Below are positions 20,069 through 29,391 of a stretch of DNA of 64,000 bases, piece after piece. The DNA is from Rhizomonospora bruguierae (GTDB lineage Bacteria; Actinomycetota; Actinomycetes; Mycobacteriales; Micromonosporaceae). Each line of letters begins with the position of its first letter. Positions within the stretch are counted from its first letter, which is position 1. The position numbers and the translations under genes are program-made. The stretch is taken from NCBI RefSeq assembly GCF_018397995.1, contig NZ_BBQH01000021.1, forward strand, positions 28,321 through 92,320, read 5' to 3'. The notes under the pieces are model-generated. The model was given only the letters and a program-made list of their open reading frames with translations. It was not told the origin of the DNA and did no database searches.

Positions 20069-20719
20069 GTGTCCGAGGTGAAGATCAGCGCCGAACTGCG
20101 TACCGAGTTCGGCAAGGGTGGGGCCCGCCGTACCCGCCGGGCCGGCAAGGTGCCCGCCGTGCTGTACGGCCACGGCGAGAAGCCCAAGCACATCGCGCTG
20201 CCCGCGCGGGAGTTCGCCGCCGCGCTCCGGCACGGTGGCATCAACCAGGTGTTCGCGATCGACCTGTCCGACGGGACCCAGGCGCTCGCGTTGCCGAAGG
20301 CGATCCAGAAGGACCCGATCAAAGACAGCTTCGAGCACGTGGACCTGCTGCTGGTCCGCCGGGGCGAGAAGGTGACCGTGGACGTGCCGGTGATCGTGGT
20401 CGGCGAGGCGGCCAGGGGGACCCTGGTCATGCACGAGCTGGACCGGATGTCGGTCACCGCCGAGGCGCTGCACCTGCCCGAGAACCTGGAGGCCTCGGTC
20501 GAGGGCCTCGAGGCGGGCTCGCAGGTGACCGCGGCGCAGCTGAAGCTGCCGAGCGGCGTCGAGCTGGTGAGCGACCCCGAGGCCATCATCGCGGTGGTGT
20601 CGGTGGCGCCGTCGGCCGAGCAGCTCGAGGGCGAGACCGAGGCGGCGGAGACCGAGGCGGCCGAGGCCGTCGAGGAGCCGACCGAGAACGTGCCGGCCGA
20701 GGCGACCGCCGAGAGCTGA
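20069..20719 (+). CDS. rplY: 50S ribosomal protein L25, Ctc (long) form
   Basis: 216 residues. The N-terminal 5S-rRNA-binding L25 domain (1-90) has RTEFGKGGARRTRRAGKVPA and VLYG. The C-terminal TL5/Ctc beta domain (95-190) is followed by an acidic Glu/Ala-rich tail of about 30 residues (ETEAAETEAAEAVEEPTE). The long form is the general-stress Ctc type. GTG start with ACAGGAGC 7 bases upstream. The order prs-rplY-pth is the conserved actinobacterial arrangement. The 248-base gap to prs holds no ORF I support; a TAGGCT-like -10 near 19900 may be the rplY promoter. Confidence 0.95.
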   Translation: MSEVKISAELRTEFGKGGARRTRRAGKVPAVLYGHGEKPKHIALPAREFAAALRHGGINQVFAIDLSDGTQALALPKAIQKDPIKDSFEHVDLLLVRRGEKVTVDVPVIVVGEAARGTLVMHELDRMSVTAEALHLPENLEASVEGLEAGSQVTAAQLKLPSGVELVSDPEAIIAVVSVAPSAEQLEGETEAAETEAAEAVEEPTENVPAEATAES

Positions 20720-20797
20720 GCCGGGTAACGAGCGGAGCGGGATCGGGCGTCCCCGGCGTGTCCGGCCGGGGGCGCCTCGACGTGTCAGGAGGCCGGG

Positions 20798-21397
20798 ATG
20801 GACGCCGACACCCACGCCGCCGGGCCGTGGCTGGTGGTCGGGCTGGGCAACCCCGGCAAGGGGTACGCCCGCAACCGGCACAACGTCGGCTTCATGGTGG
20901 CCGACCTGCTGGCCGGGCGGGTGGGCGCGAAGTTCGGCCGGTCGCGCCGGGCGGTCGCGGCGGTGGCCGAGGGGCGGCTGGGCCTCGGCGGTCCCCGGCT
21001 GGTGCTGGCCAAGCCGCTGACCTACATGAACCTCTCCGGCGGCCCGGTCGCGGCGCTGTGCCAGTTCTACAAGGTGCCGCTGGAGCACGTGATCGCCGTC
21101 CACGACGAGCTGGACCTGCCGTATGGGCAGGTGCGGACCAAGCTCGGCGGCGGCGAGGGCGGCCACAACGGGCTGCGCTCGATGTCGAAGTCGCTGGGCG
21201 GCAAGCAGTACGCGCGGGTGCGGTTCGGCATCGGCCGCCCGCCCGGCCGCCAGGACCCGGCGGACTTCGTGCTGTCGGACTTCTCCGCCGCCGAGCGCAA
21301 GGAACTGGAGTTCCTGGTCGACCGGACGGCCGACGTGGCCGAGGCGGTCATCACGAAGGGCGTCGCCTGGGCGCAGAACGCCTACAACGGCGCCTGA
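20798..21397 (+). CDS. pth: peptidyl-tRNA hydrolase
   Basis: A 199-residue esterase that releases peptides from dropped-off peptidyl-tRNA. The catalytic pocket is visible: [20 protein letters not shown] (Asn and catalytic His, ~9-28), [10 protein letters not shown] (~70), [10 protein letters not shown] (catalytic Asp, ~100) and [10 protein letters not shown] (~118). The C-terminal helix is complete. AGGAGGCCGGG precedes the ATG. It is co-oriented with rplY, 78 bases apart. Confidence 0.96.
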   Translation: MDADTHAAGPWLVVGLGNPGKGYARNRHNVGFMVADLLAGRVGAKFGRSRRAVAAVAEGRLGLGGPRLVLAKPLTYMNLSGGPVAALCQFYKVPLEHVIAVHDELDLPYGQVRTKLGGGEGGHNGLRSMSKSLGGKQYARVRFGIGRPPGRQDPADFVLSDFSAAERKELEFLVDRTADVAEAVITKGVAWAQNAYNGA

Positions 21398-21494
21398 CCG
21401 CCCCACCGGCCACTCCCGTGTCGCTCTGCGCGCTCACCCGTTGGTCATCTCGGACGCGTGCCGGGACGCGTCCGGGAACCCGCGGGGAGGACTC

Positions 21495-23036
21495 GTGCGC
21501 GCAGGGTCGCCGGAGGAACCCGACGAGACCACGCTGACGCTGGCGTCGGCGGGTCCACCACCACCCGATCCCGCCGCGGTCGCGGCCCCGATCAACCCGC
21601 CGTACCGGAGCCTGTTCCGGCGCGCGCCGGCCGCGCCGCGGCGCCGGCTTGGCTGGGCGGGGCGGTACGTGCGGGGGCTGGTCCTGGCCGACCTGGCCGT
21701 GGGGTTGGCCGGCGGCGGGCTGGCGTTCGGGGTGCGGTTCGGGCAGACGGTCACCGCGTACAACCGGATCTACTTCCTACTCACGGTGCTGCTGCCGCTG
21801 GTGTTCACCGGCGCGCTGGCGCTGAACCGCGCCTACGAGCGCCGGTACCTGTTCGTCGGCTCGGAGGAGTACGCCCGGGTGATCCGGGCCGGGCTGGGGC
21901 TGATCGCGGCGGCGGCGATCGTGGCGTACGCGCTGGAGTTGCCGCTGGCCCGCTCGTACGTGGTGCTGGCGCTGCCCACCGCCACGGCGACCGGGGTGCT
22001 GGTCCGGTTCGCGCTGCGCAAGCGGCTGCACCGGGCGCGCCGCCGGGGCGAGTGCCTGCGCCGGGTGATCGTGGTCGGGCACGAACTGGCCGTCCTGCAC
22101 CTGACCCGGCAACTGCGCCGCGAGCGGTACCACGGGCTGGAGGTGGTGGGCGCCTGCCTGCCGCCGGTGCACGACGGCGTGGCCGGCGTCCCGGTGTACG
22201 GGACGTTCGACGACGTGGCGGAGGCGGTCGCGGCAGCCGGGGCGGACACGGTGATCGTGCTGTCCTGCCCCGAACTGGACGGGGTGCGGCTGCGCCGGCT
22301 GGCCTGGCACCTGGAGCGGGACGACACCGATCTGATCGTGGCGAGCGCGCTGGTCGACGTGGCCGGCGGCCGGACCACGATCCGCCCGGTGGACGGGCTG
22401 CCGATGCTGCACGTGGAGCATCCCCGGCTGGCCGGCGGCAGCCGGGTGGTCAAGGAACTGGTGGACCGGGTGGCCGCCTCGGCGATGTTGGTGCTGCTCT
22501 GCCCGGTCCTGCTCGCGCTGGCCGCCCTGGTGCGCGCCACCTCGCCCGGTCCGGTGCTGTTCCGGCAGGGCCGGGTGGGCCGCGGCGGCCGCGAGTTCGT
22601 CATGCTGAAGTTCCGCACGATGTACGGGGATGCCGAGGAGCGCCGGCGCGAGGTGGCGCACCTGAACGAGTCGGACGGCGTCCTGTTCAAGATCCGGCAA
22701 GATCCGCGGATCACCCCCGCCGGCCGTATACTTCGACGGCTGTCTCTGGACGAGCTGCCGCAGCTGGGCAACGTCGTGCTCGGGCACATGTCGCTGGTCG
22801 GTCCCCGCCCTCCGCTGCCGCGCGAGGTCGCGGCCTACCCGGACGACGCGCTGCGGCGCCTGGCGGTCAAGCCGGGGCTTACGGGGCTGTGGCAGGTTTC
22901 CGGCCGTTCGGACCTGCCCTGGGAGGAGGCGGTCCGGTTGGATCTGTGGTATGTCGAGAACTGGTCCCTGTCCCTCGACGTGGTGATCCTGCTGCGGACG
23001 CTCACGGCGGTCGCGCGAGGCTCGGGAGCGTACTGA
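21495..23036 (+). CDS. polyprenyl-phosphate sugar-1-phosphate transferase (exopolysaccharide initiation, WbaP/CpsE class)
   Basis: 513 residues. The polar N-terminus (1-45) precedes four membrane segments (~55-160). A central Rossmann-like CoA-binding domain follows (RRVIVVGHELAVLHL ~190). After a re-entrant hydrophobic segment (~322-345) comes the catalytic bacterial sugar transferase domain: VMLKFRTMYGDAEERR (~370), DELPQLGNVVLGHMSLVGPR (~418-437), KPGLTGLWQVSGRS (~458). It transfers a hexose-1-phosphate to undecaprenyl phosphate, the first step of exopolysaccharide synthesis. The GTG has GGGGAGG 5 bases upstream. Its stop overlaps cysQ (TGATG), an unusual coupling of glycan and sulfur genes. 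No other exopolysaccharide genes are adjacent. Confidence 0.92.
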   Translation: MRAGSPEEPDETTLTLASAGPPPPDPAAVAAPINPPYRSLFRRAPAAPRRRLGWAGRYVRGLVLADLAVGLAGGGLAFGVRFGQTVTAYNRIYFLLTVLLPLVFTGALALNRAYERRYLFVGSEEYARVIRAGLGLIAAAAIVAYALELPLARSYVVLALPTATATGVLVRFALRKRLHRARRRGECLRRVIVVGHELAVLHLTRQLRRERYHGLEVVGACLPPVHDGVAGVPVYGTFDDVAEAVAAAGADTVIVLSCPELDGVRLRRLAWHLERDDTDLIVASALVDVAGGRTTIRPVDGLPMLHVEHPRLAGGSRVVKELVDRVAASAMLVLLCPVLLALAALVRATSPGPVLFRQGRVGRGGREFVMLKFRTMYGDAEERRREVAHLNESDGVLFKIRQDPRITPAGRILRRLSLDELPQLGNVVLGHMSLVGPRPPLPREVAAYPDDALRRLAVKPGLTGLWQVSGRSDLPWEEAVRLDLWYVENWSLSLDVVILLRTLTAVARGSGAY

Positions 23037-23860
23037 TGGTCCACGATCCACACCCACCCGTGTCGGACGCCGCGTTCGCCCGCTGGCTGGCGGAGCGGGC
23101 CGGCGAACTGCTCCTGGCCACCCGCGCCGAGGTGGGCTTCGACGACCCGGCCGGGCTCCGGCAGGCCGGCGACAAGCTCGCCCACGACCTGCTGCGCAGC
23201 GAACTGGCCCGGTGGCGGCCGGGGGATGCCGTGCTGTCGGAGGAGGACGCGGACGCCCGGGCCGCGGTGCGCGACGACGGGCCGTCCCGGGTCACCGCCG
23301 ACCGGGTGTGGATCGTCGACCCGCTGGACGGCACCAGCGAGTACAGCGAGCCGGGCCGGTCCGACTGGGCGGTGCACGTGGCGCTGTGGTCCCGCGGGTC
23401 CGGGGCCGGCCACGGGCTGGCCACGGGCGCCGTCGCCCTGCCCGCCCAGCACCGGGTGCTCGGCTCGGACCCGCCGCCGCCGTACCCGCCGATGAGCGCG
23501 ACGTCCGCCGCCGGCGGGCCGATCCGGCTGGCCGCGAGCCGCAGCCGGCCGCCCGCGTTCCTGGCGGGCCTGGCCGACGAGGTGGGCGCCGAGCTGGTCC
23601 CGATGGGCTCGGCCGGCGCTAAGATCGCCGCAGTGATATCCGGTGAAGTCGATGCCTACGTGCACGCCGGCGGCCAGTACGAGTGGGACTCGGCCGCGCC
23701 GGTGGCTGTGGCCATGGCCACGGGCCTACACGCTTCCCGGATCGACGGCGCCACGCTGAAATACAATCAGGCGAATCCCCGGCTGCCTGACCTGATCGTC
23801 TGTCGGAAGGACCTGGGACCCCGCCTGCTCGCGGCGCTGCGGGCGCACACGGTGGCGTAG
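23036..23860 (+). CDS. cysQ: 3'(2'),5'-bisphosphate nucleotidase CysQ
   Basis: A 274-residue lithium-sensitive-type phosphatase that removes PAP, the by-product of sulfate assimilation and sulfation. Metal motifs: LSEED (~65-69), IVDPLDGTSEY (~92-102) and WDSAAPVAVA (~218-227). Also GSAGAKIAAVISGEVDAYVH before the last motif. Its ATG overlaps the sugar-transferase stop, and it precedes cysD by 41 bases, giving a cysQ-cysD-cysN set. An inositol monophosphatase activity is also possible, as the mycobacterial CysQ shows. Confidence 0.93.
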   Translation: MVHDPHPPVSDAAFARWLAERAGELLLATRAEVGFDDPAGLRQAGDKLAHDLLRSELARWRPGDAVLSEEDADARAAVRDDGPSRVTADRVWIVDPLDGTSEYSEPGRSDWAVHVALWSRGSGAGHGLATGAVALPAQHRVLGSDPPPPYPPMSATSAAGGPIRLAASRSRPPAFLAGLADEVGAELVPMGSAGAKIAAVISGEVDAYVHAGGQYEWDSAAPVAVAMATGLHASRIDGATLKYNQANPRLPDLIVCRKDLGPRLLAALRAHTVA

Positions 23861-23901
23861 CGCTCGTCGTTGGCGTGATCTAGTTGAGAGGTCTGGAAAC
23901 C

Positions 23902-24816
23902 ATGAGCCAGGCAGCAGCCGCATACCGCGTCTCCCATCTGGACGCGCTGGAGGCGGAGAGCATCTTCGTCATGCGCGAGGTGGTCGCCGAGCTGGAACGG
24001 CCGGTGCTGCTGTTCTCCGGCGGCAAGGACTCGATCGTCATGCTCCGGCTCGCCGAGAAGGCGTTCGCCCCGGCCCGGGTCCCGTTCCCGGTGATGCACG
24101 TCGACACCGGGCACAACTTCCCGGAGGTGCTGGCCTTCCGGGACGCCCGGGTCGCCGAGTTGGGGCTGCAACTGGTGGTCGCGAGCGTGCCGGAGGCGAT
24201 CGAGTCGGGCCTGGTCCGGGAGCTGACGGACGGCACCCGCAACCGCATCCAGACCCCCGTGCTGCTGGCCGCGATCGAGAAGTACCGGTTCGACGCGCTG
24301 TTCGGCGGCGCCCGCCGGGACGAGGAGAAGGCGCGGGCCAAGGAGCGGGTGTTCAGCTTCCGCGACGAGTTCGGCCAGTGGGACCCGAAGAACCAGCGCC
24401 CCGAGCTGTGGGCGCTGTACAACGGCCGGCATCACCCGGGCGAGTCCATCCGGGTGTTCCCGCTGTCGAACTGGACCGAGCTGGACGTCTGGCACTACAT
24501 CGCCCGCGAGCGGCTGGAACTCCCGTCGATCTACTTCGCGCACGACCGCGAGGTGGTCGAGCGGGACGGCATGCTGTACGCGGTCAACGAGTTCTTCCGG
24601 ACCCGGCCGGGGGAGACGCCGTTCACGGCCCGGGTCCGGTACCGCACCGTGGGCGACGCCTCGCAGACCGCGGCCGTACGCTCGGACGCCGACACGGTCG
24701 CCACGGTGATCGAGGAGGTGGCGGCCACCCGGATCACCGAGCGCGGTGCCACCCGGGGCGACGACCGGGTCAGCGAGGCCGCCATGGAGGACCGCAAGCG
24801 GGAGGGGTACTTCTGA
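23902..24816 (+). CDS. cysD: sulfate adenylyltransferase subunit 2 (small subunit)
   Basis: A 304-residue PP-loop ATP pyrophosphatase subunit that adenylates sulfate to APS together with the CysN GTPase. Seen: LLFSGGKDSIVMLRLAEKAF (~34-53), MHVDTGHNFPE (~60-70), FGGARRDEEKARAKER (~134-149) and RVFPLSNWTELDVWHYI (~184-200). ATG at 23902 gives the family MSQAAAAYRVSHLDALEAES start; an upstream TTG (23884) would add six residues, with the likely ribosome site GAGAGG inside it. Coupled to cysN by TGATG. Confidence 0.95.
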   Translation: MSQAAAAYRVSHLDALEAESIFVMREVVAELERPVLLFSGGKDSIVMLRLAEKAFAPARVPFPVMHVDTGHNFPEVLAFRDARVAELGLQLVVASVPEAIESGLVRELTDGTRNRIQTPVLLAAIEKYRFDALFGGARRDEEKARAKERVFSFRDEFGQWDPKNQRPELWALYNGRHHPGESIRVFPLSNWTELDVWHYIARERLELPSIYFAHDREVVERDGMLYAVNEFFRTRPGETPFTARVRYRTVGDASQTAAVRSDADTVATVIEEVAATRITERGATRGDDRVSEAAMEDRKREGYF

Positions 24817-26114
24817 TGACCGCCACGCTCACCGAGGGCCGGGCCGCCGAGTCCCGCCCGATGGACCTGCTCCGGTTCGCCACGGCCGGCAGTGTGGACG
24901 ACGGCAAGTCCACTCTGATCGGTCGCCTGCTGTACGACACCAAGTCGCTGTTCACCGACCAGCTCGAGGCGGTCGAGGCGGTCAGCGCGGCGCGCGGCGA
25001 CGAGTACACCAACCTGGCGCTGCTCACCGACGGCCTGCGCGCCGAGCGGGAGCAGGGCATCACGATCGACGTGGCGTACCGGTACTTCGCCACCCCGCGG
25101 CGGAAGTTCATCATCGCGGACACGCCCGGGCACATCCAGTACACCCGGAACATGGTGACCGGGGCGTCCACCGCGGACCTGGCGCTGATCCTGGTCGACG
25201 CCCGCAAGGGGCTGGTGGAGCAGTCCCGCCGGCACGCGTTCCTCTGCTCGCTGCTGCGTGTCCCGCACATCGTGCTGTGTGTGAACAAGATGGACCTGGT
25301 CGACTACTCGCAGGAGGTCTTCGAGCGGATCGCGGACGAGTTCACCTCGTTCGCGGCGAAGCTGGAGGCGCCCGACCTGGCCGTCGTCCCGGTCTCCGCG
25401 CTGCTCGGCGACAACATCGTCAGCCGGTCCGAGAAGATGCCCTGGTACGAAGGCCCCTCGCTGCTGCACCACCTGGAGCACCTGCACATCGCCTCGGACC
25501 GCAACCTGGTCGACGTGCGGTTCCCGGTGCAGTACGTGATCCGGCCGCAGTCCACCACGGTCACCGACTTCCGGGGGTACGCGGGGCAGGTCGCCTCGGG
25601 TGTGCTGAAGCCGGGCGACGAGGTGATGGTGCTGCCGTCCGGGTTCACCACCCGGATCGCCGCGATCGAGACCGCGGACGGCCCGGTCGCCGAGGCGTTC
25701 CCGCCGATGTCGGTGACCGTGCGCCTCGCGGACGAACTGGACGTCTCCCGCGGCGACATGATCTGCCGGCCGAACAACGCGCCGTCCACCGCGCAGGACA
25801 TCGAGGCGATGATCTGCTGGATGGACGAGACGGCGCCGCTGCGCACCGGCGGCAAGTACGCGATCAAGCACACCACCCGGTCCGCCCGGGCGATCGTGCG
25901 CGGCCTCCAGTACCGGCTGGACGTGAACACCCTGCACCGCGACGAGGGCGCCACCGAGTTGGGGCTGAACGAGATCGGCCGGGTCCGGCTGCGCACCACG
26001 GTCCCGCTGCTCGCCGACGGCTACCGCCGGAACCGGAGCACCGGCGGGTTCATCGTCATCGACGAGTCGACGAACCGGACGGTAGGCGCCGGTATGGTGC
26101 TCGAGGCCGGCTGA
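24816..26114 (+). CDS. cysN: sulfate adenylyltransferase subunit 1, GTPase (without APS kinase domain)
   Basis: A 432-residue EF-Tu-like GTPase driving APS formation. G1 AGSVDDGKSTL (~27-37), switch region REQGITIDVAYRYF (~77-90), G3 DTPGHIQYTRNM (~104), G4 NKMDLVDY (~159), then two beta-barrel domains. The protein stops after the second barrel, so it is not the CysNC fusion and no cysC follows. APS may therefore be reduced directly, or cysC may lie elsewhere. The last 59 bases overlap the end of the converging GT4 gene. Confidence 0.95.
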   Translation: MTATLTEGRAAESRPMDLLRFATAGSVDDGKSTLIGRLLYDTKSLFTDQLEAVEAVSAARGDEYTNLALLTDGLRAEREQGITIDVAYRYFATPRRKFIIADTPGHIQYTRNMVTGASTADLALILVDARKGLVEQSRRHAFLCSLLRVPHIVLCVNKMDLVDYSQEVFERIADEFTSFAAKLEAPDLAVVPVSALLGDNIVSRSEKMPWYEGPSLLHHLEHLHIASDRNLVDVRFPVQYVIRPQSTTVTDFRGYAGQVASGVLKPGDEVMVLPSGFTTRIAAIETADGPVAEAFPPMSVTVRLADELDVSRGDMICRPNNAPSTAQDIEAMICWMDETAPLRTGGKYAIKHTTRSARAIVRGLQYRLDVNTLHRDEGATELGLNEIGRVRLRTTVPLLADGYRRNRSTGGFIVIDESTNRTVGAGMVLEAG

Positions 26115-27243
26115 CCGGCAGCACGAGGCTGGGTTCGCTGGTGCGCCCGGCGATCGCCCGCCGGTACGCGGCCACGTAGCCGGCGGCGAGCCGGTCCACG
26201 CTGAACGCGGTGGCCACGTGCGTGCGGCAGGCGGCCGGGTCCAGTTCGCCCACCTGGGTCAGGGCCGCCGGCAACTGCGCGGGGTCCTCGCAGATCAGCC
26301 CGGTCACGCCGGGCACGACGACCTCGGGGACGGCGCCGCCGCGCAGCGCCACGACCGGGGTGCCGCAGGCCATGGCCTCGATCATCACCATCCCGAACGG
26401 CTCCTCCCAGACGATCGGGAACAGCAGGCAGCGCGCCTGGGAGAGCAGGATGCGCTTGGCGGCGGCGTCGGCGACCCCGTACACCCGGTCGTCCGGGCCG
26501 AGCCGGGGCGCCACCTCGCGGGCGTAGTAGGTGCGCTCGACCGGCTCGGAGCACTTGCCGGCCAGCACCAGCGGGATCTGCGCCGCGTGCGCCGCCTCGA
26601 TGGCCAGGTGCGGCGCCTTCTGCGGGTGGAACCGGCCGAGGAACAGGGCGAAGTCGCCCTTGCGGCTGCGGTACGGCCAGCCGCCGACCCGTAGTCCGTT
26701 GTAGACGGTGGACACCCAGTTCAGTTCGGGGGCCAGGGCGCGCTGCCGCTCGCTGATCGCGATGAGCCCCACGTCGCTGCCGAGCGAGCCGTACATCCGG
26801 CGCAGGTCGTCGTTGACCGAGCAGTGCACGGTGACCACCGTGGGCAGCCCGGCGGCGCTGTAGGAGGCCGCGTTCAGCGGGCCGGCGAGCGTGTGGTCGT
26901 GCACCACGTCGAACCGGTGCGAGCGGTCGAGGCGGTGGATCGCCGCGCGGGCGATCGCGGCGTGCGCCAGTTCCGGGAACGCCTCACCGATCCGGTCGGC
27001 CACCGGGCGGTCCCACAGGCGCACGAACTCGGCGCGGGTACCGCTGCGGCCGGCTCCCAGCAGCGTGACGTGGTGGCCCCGTTCGACGAGAGCATCGGCC
27101 AGGTCCGCCACCACCGCCTCGACGCCGCCGTACCCGGCCGGGGGCACGTCAAAGTAGGGCGGGGCGACGAGGGCGACCCGCAGGGGTCGCCCGCCGGTAC
27201 TGTGCGCTTCCACGACTGACCGATACCAAGGATCGGTCACCAT
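26056..27243 (-). CDS. family 4 glycosyltransferase
   Basis: A 395-residue GT-B transferase with a retaining mechanism. N-terminal acceptor domain: RVALVAPPYFDVPPAGYGG (~19-37), then HDHTLAG near 117 and VTVHCS near 135. Donor domain: LFLGRFHPQKAPHLAIEAA (~205-223) and the GT4 E-x7-E motif in EEPFGMVMIEAMACGTPVVA (~285-304). The substrate is not deducible. It follows galK by 10 bases on the same strand, making a galE-galK-GT4 operon. GTG or ATG codons a few residues into the N-terminus are alternative starts. Its last 20 codons, Arg-rich, are antisense to the cysN end. Confidence 0.88.
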   Translation of the reverse strand: MVTDPWYRSVVEAHSTGGRPLRVALVAPPYFDVPPAGYGGVEAVVADLADALVERGHHVTLLGAGRSGTRAEFVRLWDRPVADRIGEAFPELAHAAIARAAIHRLDRSHRFDVVHDHTLAGPLNAASYSAAGLPTVVTVHCSVNDDLRRMYGSLGSDVGLIAISERQRALAPELNWVSTVYNGLRVGGWPYRSRKGDFALFLGRFHPQKAPHLAIEAAHAAQIPLVLAGKCSEPVERTYYAREVAPRLGPDDRVYGVADAAAKRILLSQARCLLFPIVWEEPFGMVMIEAMACGTPVVALRGGAVPEVVVPGVTGLICEDPAQLPAALTQVGELDPAACRTHVATAFSVDRLAAGYVAAYRRAIAGRTSEPSLVLPVSRPRAPYRRLPSGSSTRR

Positions 27244-27253
27244 AAACGGTGAT

Positions 27254-28402
27254 TCAACCGATTCGTTCTGCTCCGGCGCCCGGAACGGTGACGAACGGGG
27301 CGGGCGGGCGGAAACCGCGGCGGGCGAACTCCTCCCGGACCGCCTCCCCGACCGCCCCGGCGGCACCCGATTCCACCAGGGCGATCACGCAGCCCCCGAA
27401 GCCGCCGCCGGTCATCCGGGCCCCGTGCGCCCCGGCCACCAGCGCCGTCTCCACCGCCGTGTCGACCTCCGGCACGGTGATCTCGAAGTCCTCCCGCATC
27501 GAGGCGTGCGACGCGGTCAGCAGCGGGCCGATCGCCCGGATCCGGCCGGCGCGCAGGGCGGCCACCGCGGCCAGGACCCGCTGGTTCTCGGTCACCACGT
27601 GCCGGACCCGGCGCCGGATCACCTCGTCGTCCAGGCGGGCCAGGGCGGCGTCGAGGTCGCCGACCTCCCGCAGGCTGGGCAGCCCCAGCGCGGCGGCGCC
27701 CGCCTCGCACGCCTTCCGGCGCGTCGCGTACTCCCCGCTGACCAACTGGTGCGGTGCCCGGCTGTCGATGACCAGCATCGCCAACCCCTCGGCCGCCGGG
27801 TCGAACGGGACCTGCTCGACCTCGTCCCGCCCGCAGTCGATCAGCAGGGCGTGCCCGGAGCGGCAGCGCACCGACGCGGTCTGGTCCATGATCCCGCAGG
27901 GCACGCCGACGTAGTCGTTCTCCGCCCGCTGCGCCAGCGCCGGCCGGGCCGCCTCGGGGATGCCGAGGTCACCGAGGTCGTTGAGGGCGGTGAGCACCGC
28001 GCATTCCAGCGCGGCGGAGGAGGACAGCCCGGCGCCGGTCGGCACGTCCGAGGCGATCGCGAGCCGGGCGCCGGGCGGGCGGTGCCCGTTCTTTCGCAGC
28101 GACCACACCACGCCCGCCACGTACGCCGCCCACTCCTGGACCGCGCCGGGGGTCAGGTCATCGACGCCGAACCGGACGGGCTCGCCGCCGGCGTGCTCCG
28201 ACCACGCGGCCCAGCCCTCGCCCGCCCGCCCCGCCGCCACCGCCGTCCGGGCGGGCAGCGCGAACGGCAGCACGAAGCCGTTGTTGTAGTCGGTGTGCTC
28301 GCCGATCAGGTTGACCCGCCCCGGCGCCGCCCACACGCCGGCCGGCGGCTCGCCGTACCGCTCGGCGAACGCCGCGGCCGCCCGCTCCGCGACGCCGGTC
28401 AT
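27254..28402 (-). CDS. galK: galactokinase
   Basis: A 382-residue GHMP kinase that converts galactose to galactose-1-phosphate. Signature GRVNLIGEHTDYNNGFVLP (~28-46), ATP loop PTGAGLSSSAALE (~121-133), catalytic Asp region in GIMDQTAS (~173-180) and the C-terminal GGGFGGCVIALV (~338-349). It overlaps the end of galE by 4 bases (ATGA) and is followed by a GT4 gene. galT is not adjacent, so the Leloir set here is incomplete. Confidence 0.96.
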   Translation of the reverse strand: MTGVAERAAAAFAERYGEPPAGVWAAPGRVNLIGEHTDYNNGFVLPFALPARTAVAAGRAGEGWAAWSEHAGGEPVRFGVDDLTPGAVQEWAAYVAGVVWSLRKNGHRPPGARLAIASDVPTGAGLSSSAALECAVLTALNDLGDLGIPEAARPALAQRAENDYVGVPCGIMDQTASVRCRSGHALLIDCGRDEVEQVPFDPAAEGLAMLVIDSRAPHQLVSGEYATRRKACEAGAAALGLPSLREVGDLDAALARLDDEVIRRRVRHVVTENQRVLAAVAALRAGRIRAIGPLLTASHASMREDFEITVPEVDTAVETALVAGAHGARMTGGGFGGCVIALVESGAAGAVGEAVREEFARRGFRPPAPFVTVPGAGAERIG

Positions 28403-29391
28403 GCCGGCTCTTCTCGCATGACGGTCTCGTCCCGCATGAAGGTCCAGGCATCCTCGACCATGTCCCGCAGCGTCGGCCGGTTGCGCACCCAGCCCAACTC
28501 GGCCTCGGCCTTCGCGGACGAGGCGACCAGCGCCGCCGGGTCGCCGGGGCGCCGGGGCGCCAGCTCCACCGGTACCGGGTGGCCGGTGACCTCCCGGACC
28601 ACGTCGACCACCTGCTTGTTGGTGAAGCCGGAGCCGCTGCCCAGGTTGTAGATGCGGTGGTCGCCGGGGGTGGCGGCGTCCAGCGCCCGCAGGTGCGCGT
28701 CGGCCAGGTCGGCGACGTGGATGTAGTCCCGCACGCAGGTGCCGTCCGAGGTGGGGTAGTCGTCCCCGAACAACTGGAGCCTGGCCCGCTTGCCGGCGGC
28801 CACCTGGAGGGCGATCGGGATCAGGTGCGTCTCCGGGTCGTGCCGCTCACCGATCCGCACGTCCGGCCGGATCAGCGCACCGGCCACATTGAAGTACCGC
28901 AGCGACACGGCGGCGAGCTTGTGCGCCACCGTCTCGGAGCGGATCGCGTAGTCGAAGGCCAGCTTGGTGGCGCCGTAGGTGCTGGTGGGCGCGGTGGCGG
29001 CCGTCTCGGGGATGGGCACCTCGACCGGGTCGCCGTACACCGCCGCGCTGGAGGAGAACACCAGCCGGCGCACGCCCGCGGCGCGCATCGCGTCCAGCAG
29101 GGCCAGCGAGGCGGTCATGTTCTCGTGCCAGTACACCTCCGGCCGGACCATCGACTCGCCGGCCGCGATCAGCCCGGCGAAGTGCACCACGCCGTCGAAG
29201 CCCGCGTCCGGGGTGAGCACGGTGGCCGCCTCCTGGACCGGCGCCCGGACCAGCGTGGCGCCCTGCGGCACCGCCCGCTCGTGCCCCGTGACCAGGTTGT
29301 CCAGCACCACGACCTGGTGGCCGGCGTCCAGCAGCAGGCGGGTCACGACGCTGCCGACGTAACCGGCGCCACCGGTGACGAGCAGTTTCAC
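28399..29391 (-). CDS. galE: UDP-glucose 4-epimerase
   Basis: A 330-residue extended short-chain dehydrogenase that interconverts UDP-glucose and UDP-galactose. NAD-binding TGGAGYVGS (~6-14), catalytic Ser in FSSSAAVYG (~114), catalytic Tyr/Lys in STYGATKLAFDY (~138-149), RYFNVAGA (~165) and the sugar-nucleotide-binding DGTCVRDYIHVADLADAH (~216-233). First gene of galE-galK-GT4. It is divergent from the CorC-like gene with a 63-base gap that should hold both promoters. Confidence 0.96.
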   Translation of the reverse strand: MKLLVTGGAGYVGSVVTRLLLDAGHQVVVLDNLVTGHERAVPQGATLVRAPVQEAATVLTPDAGFDGVVHFAGLIAAGESMVRPEVYWHENMTASLALLDAMRAAGVRRLVFSSSAAVYGDPVEVPIPETAATAPTSTYGATKLAFDYAIRSETVAHKLAAVSLRYFNVAGALIRPDVRIGERHDPETHLIPIALQVAAGKRARLQLFGDDYPTSDGTCVRDYIHVADLADAHLRALDAATPGDHRIYNLGSGSGFTNKQVVDVVREVTGHPVPVELAPRRPGDPAALVASSAKAEAELGWVRNRPTLRDMVEDAWTFMRDETVMREEPA

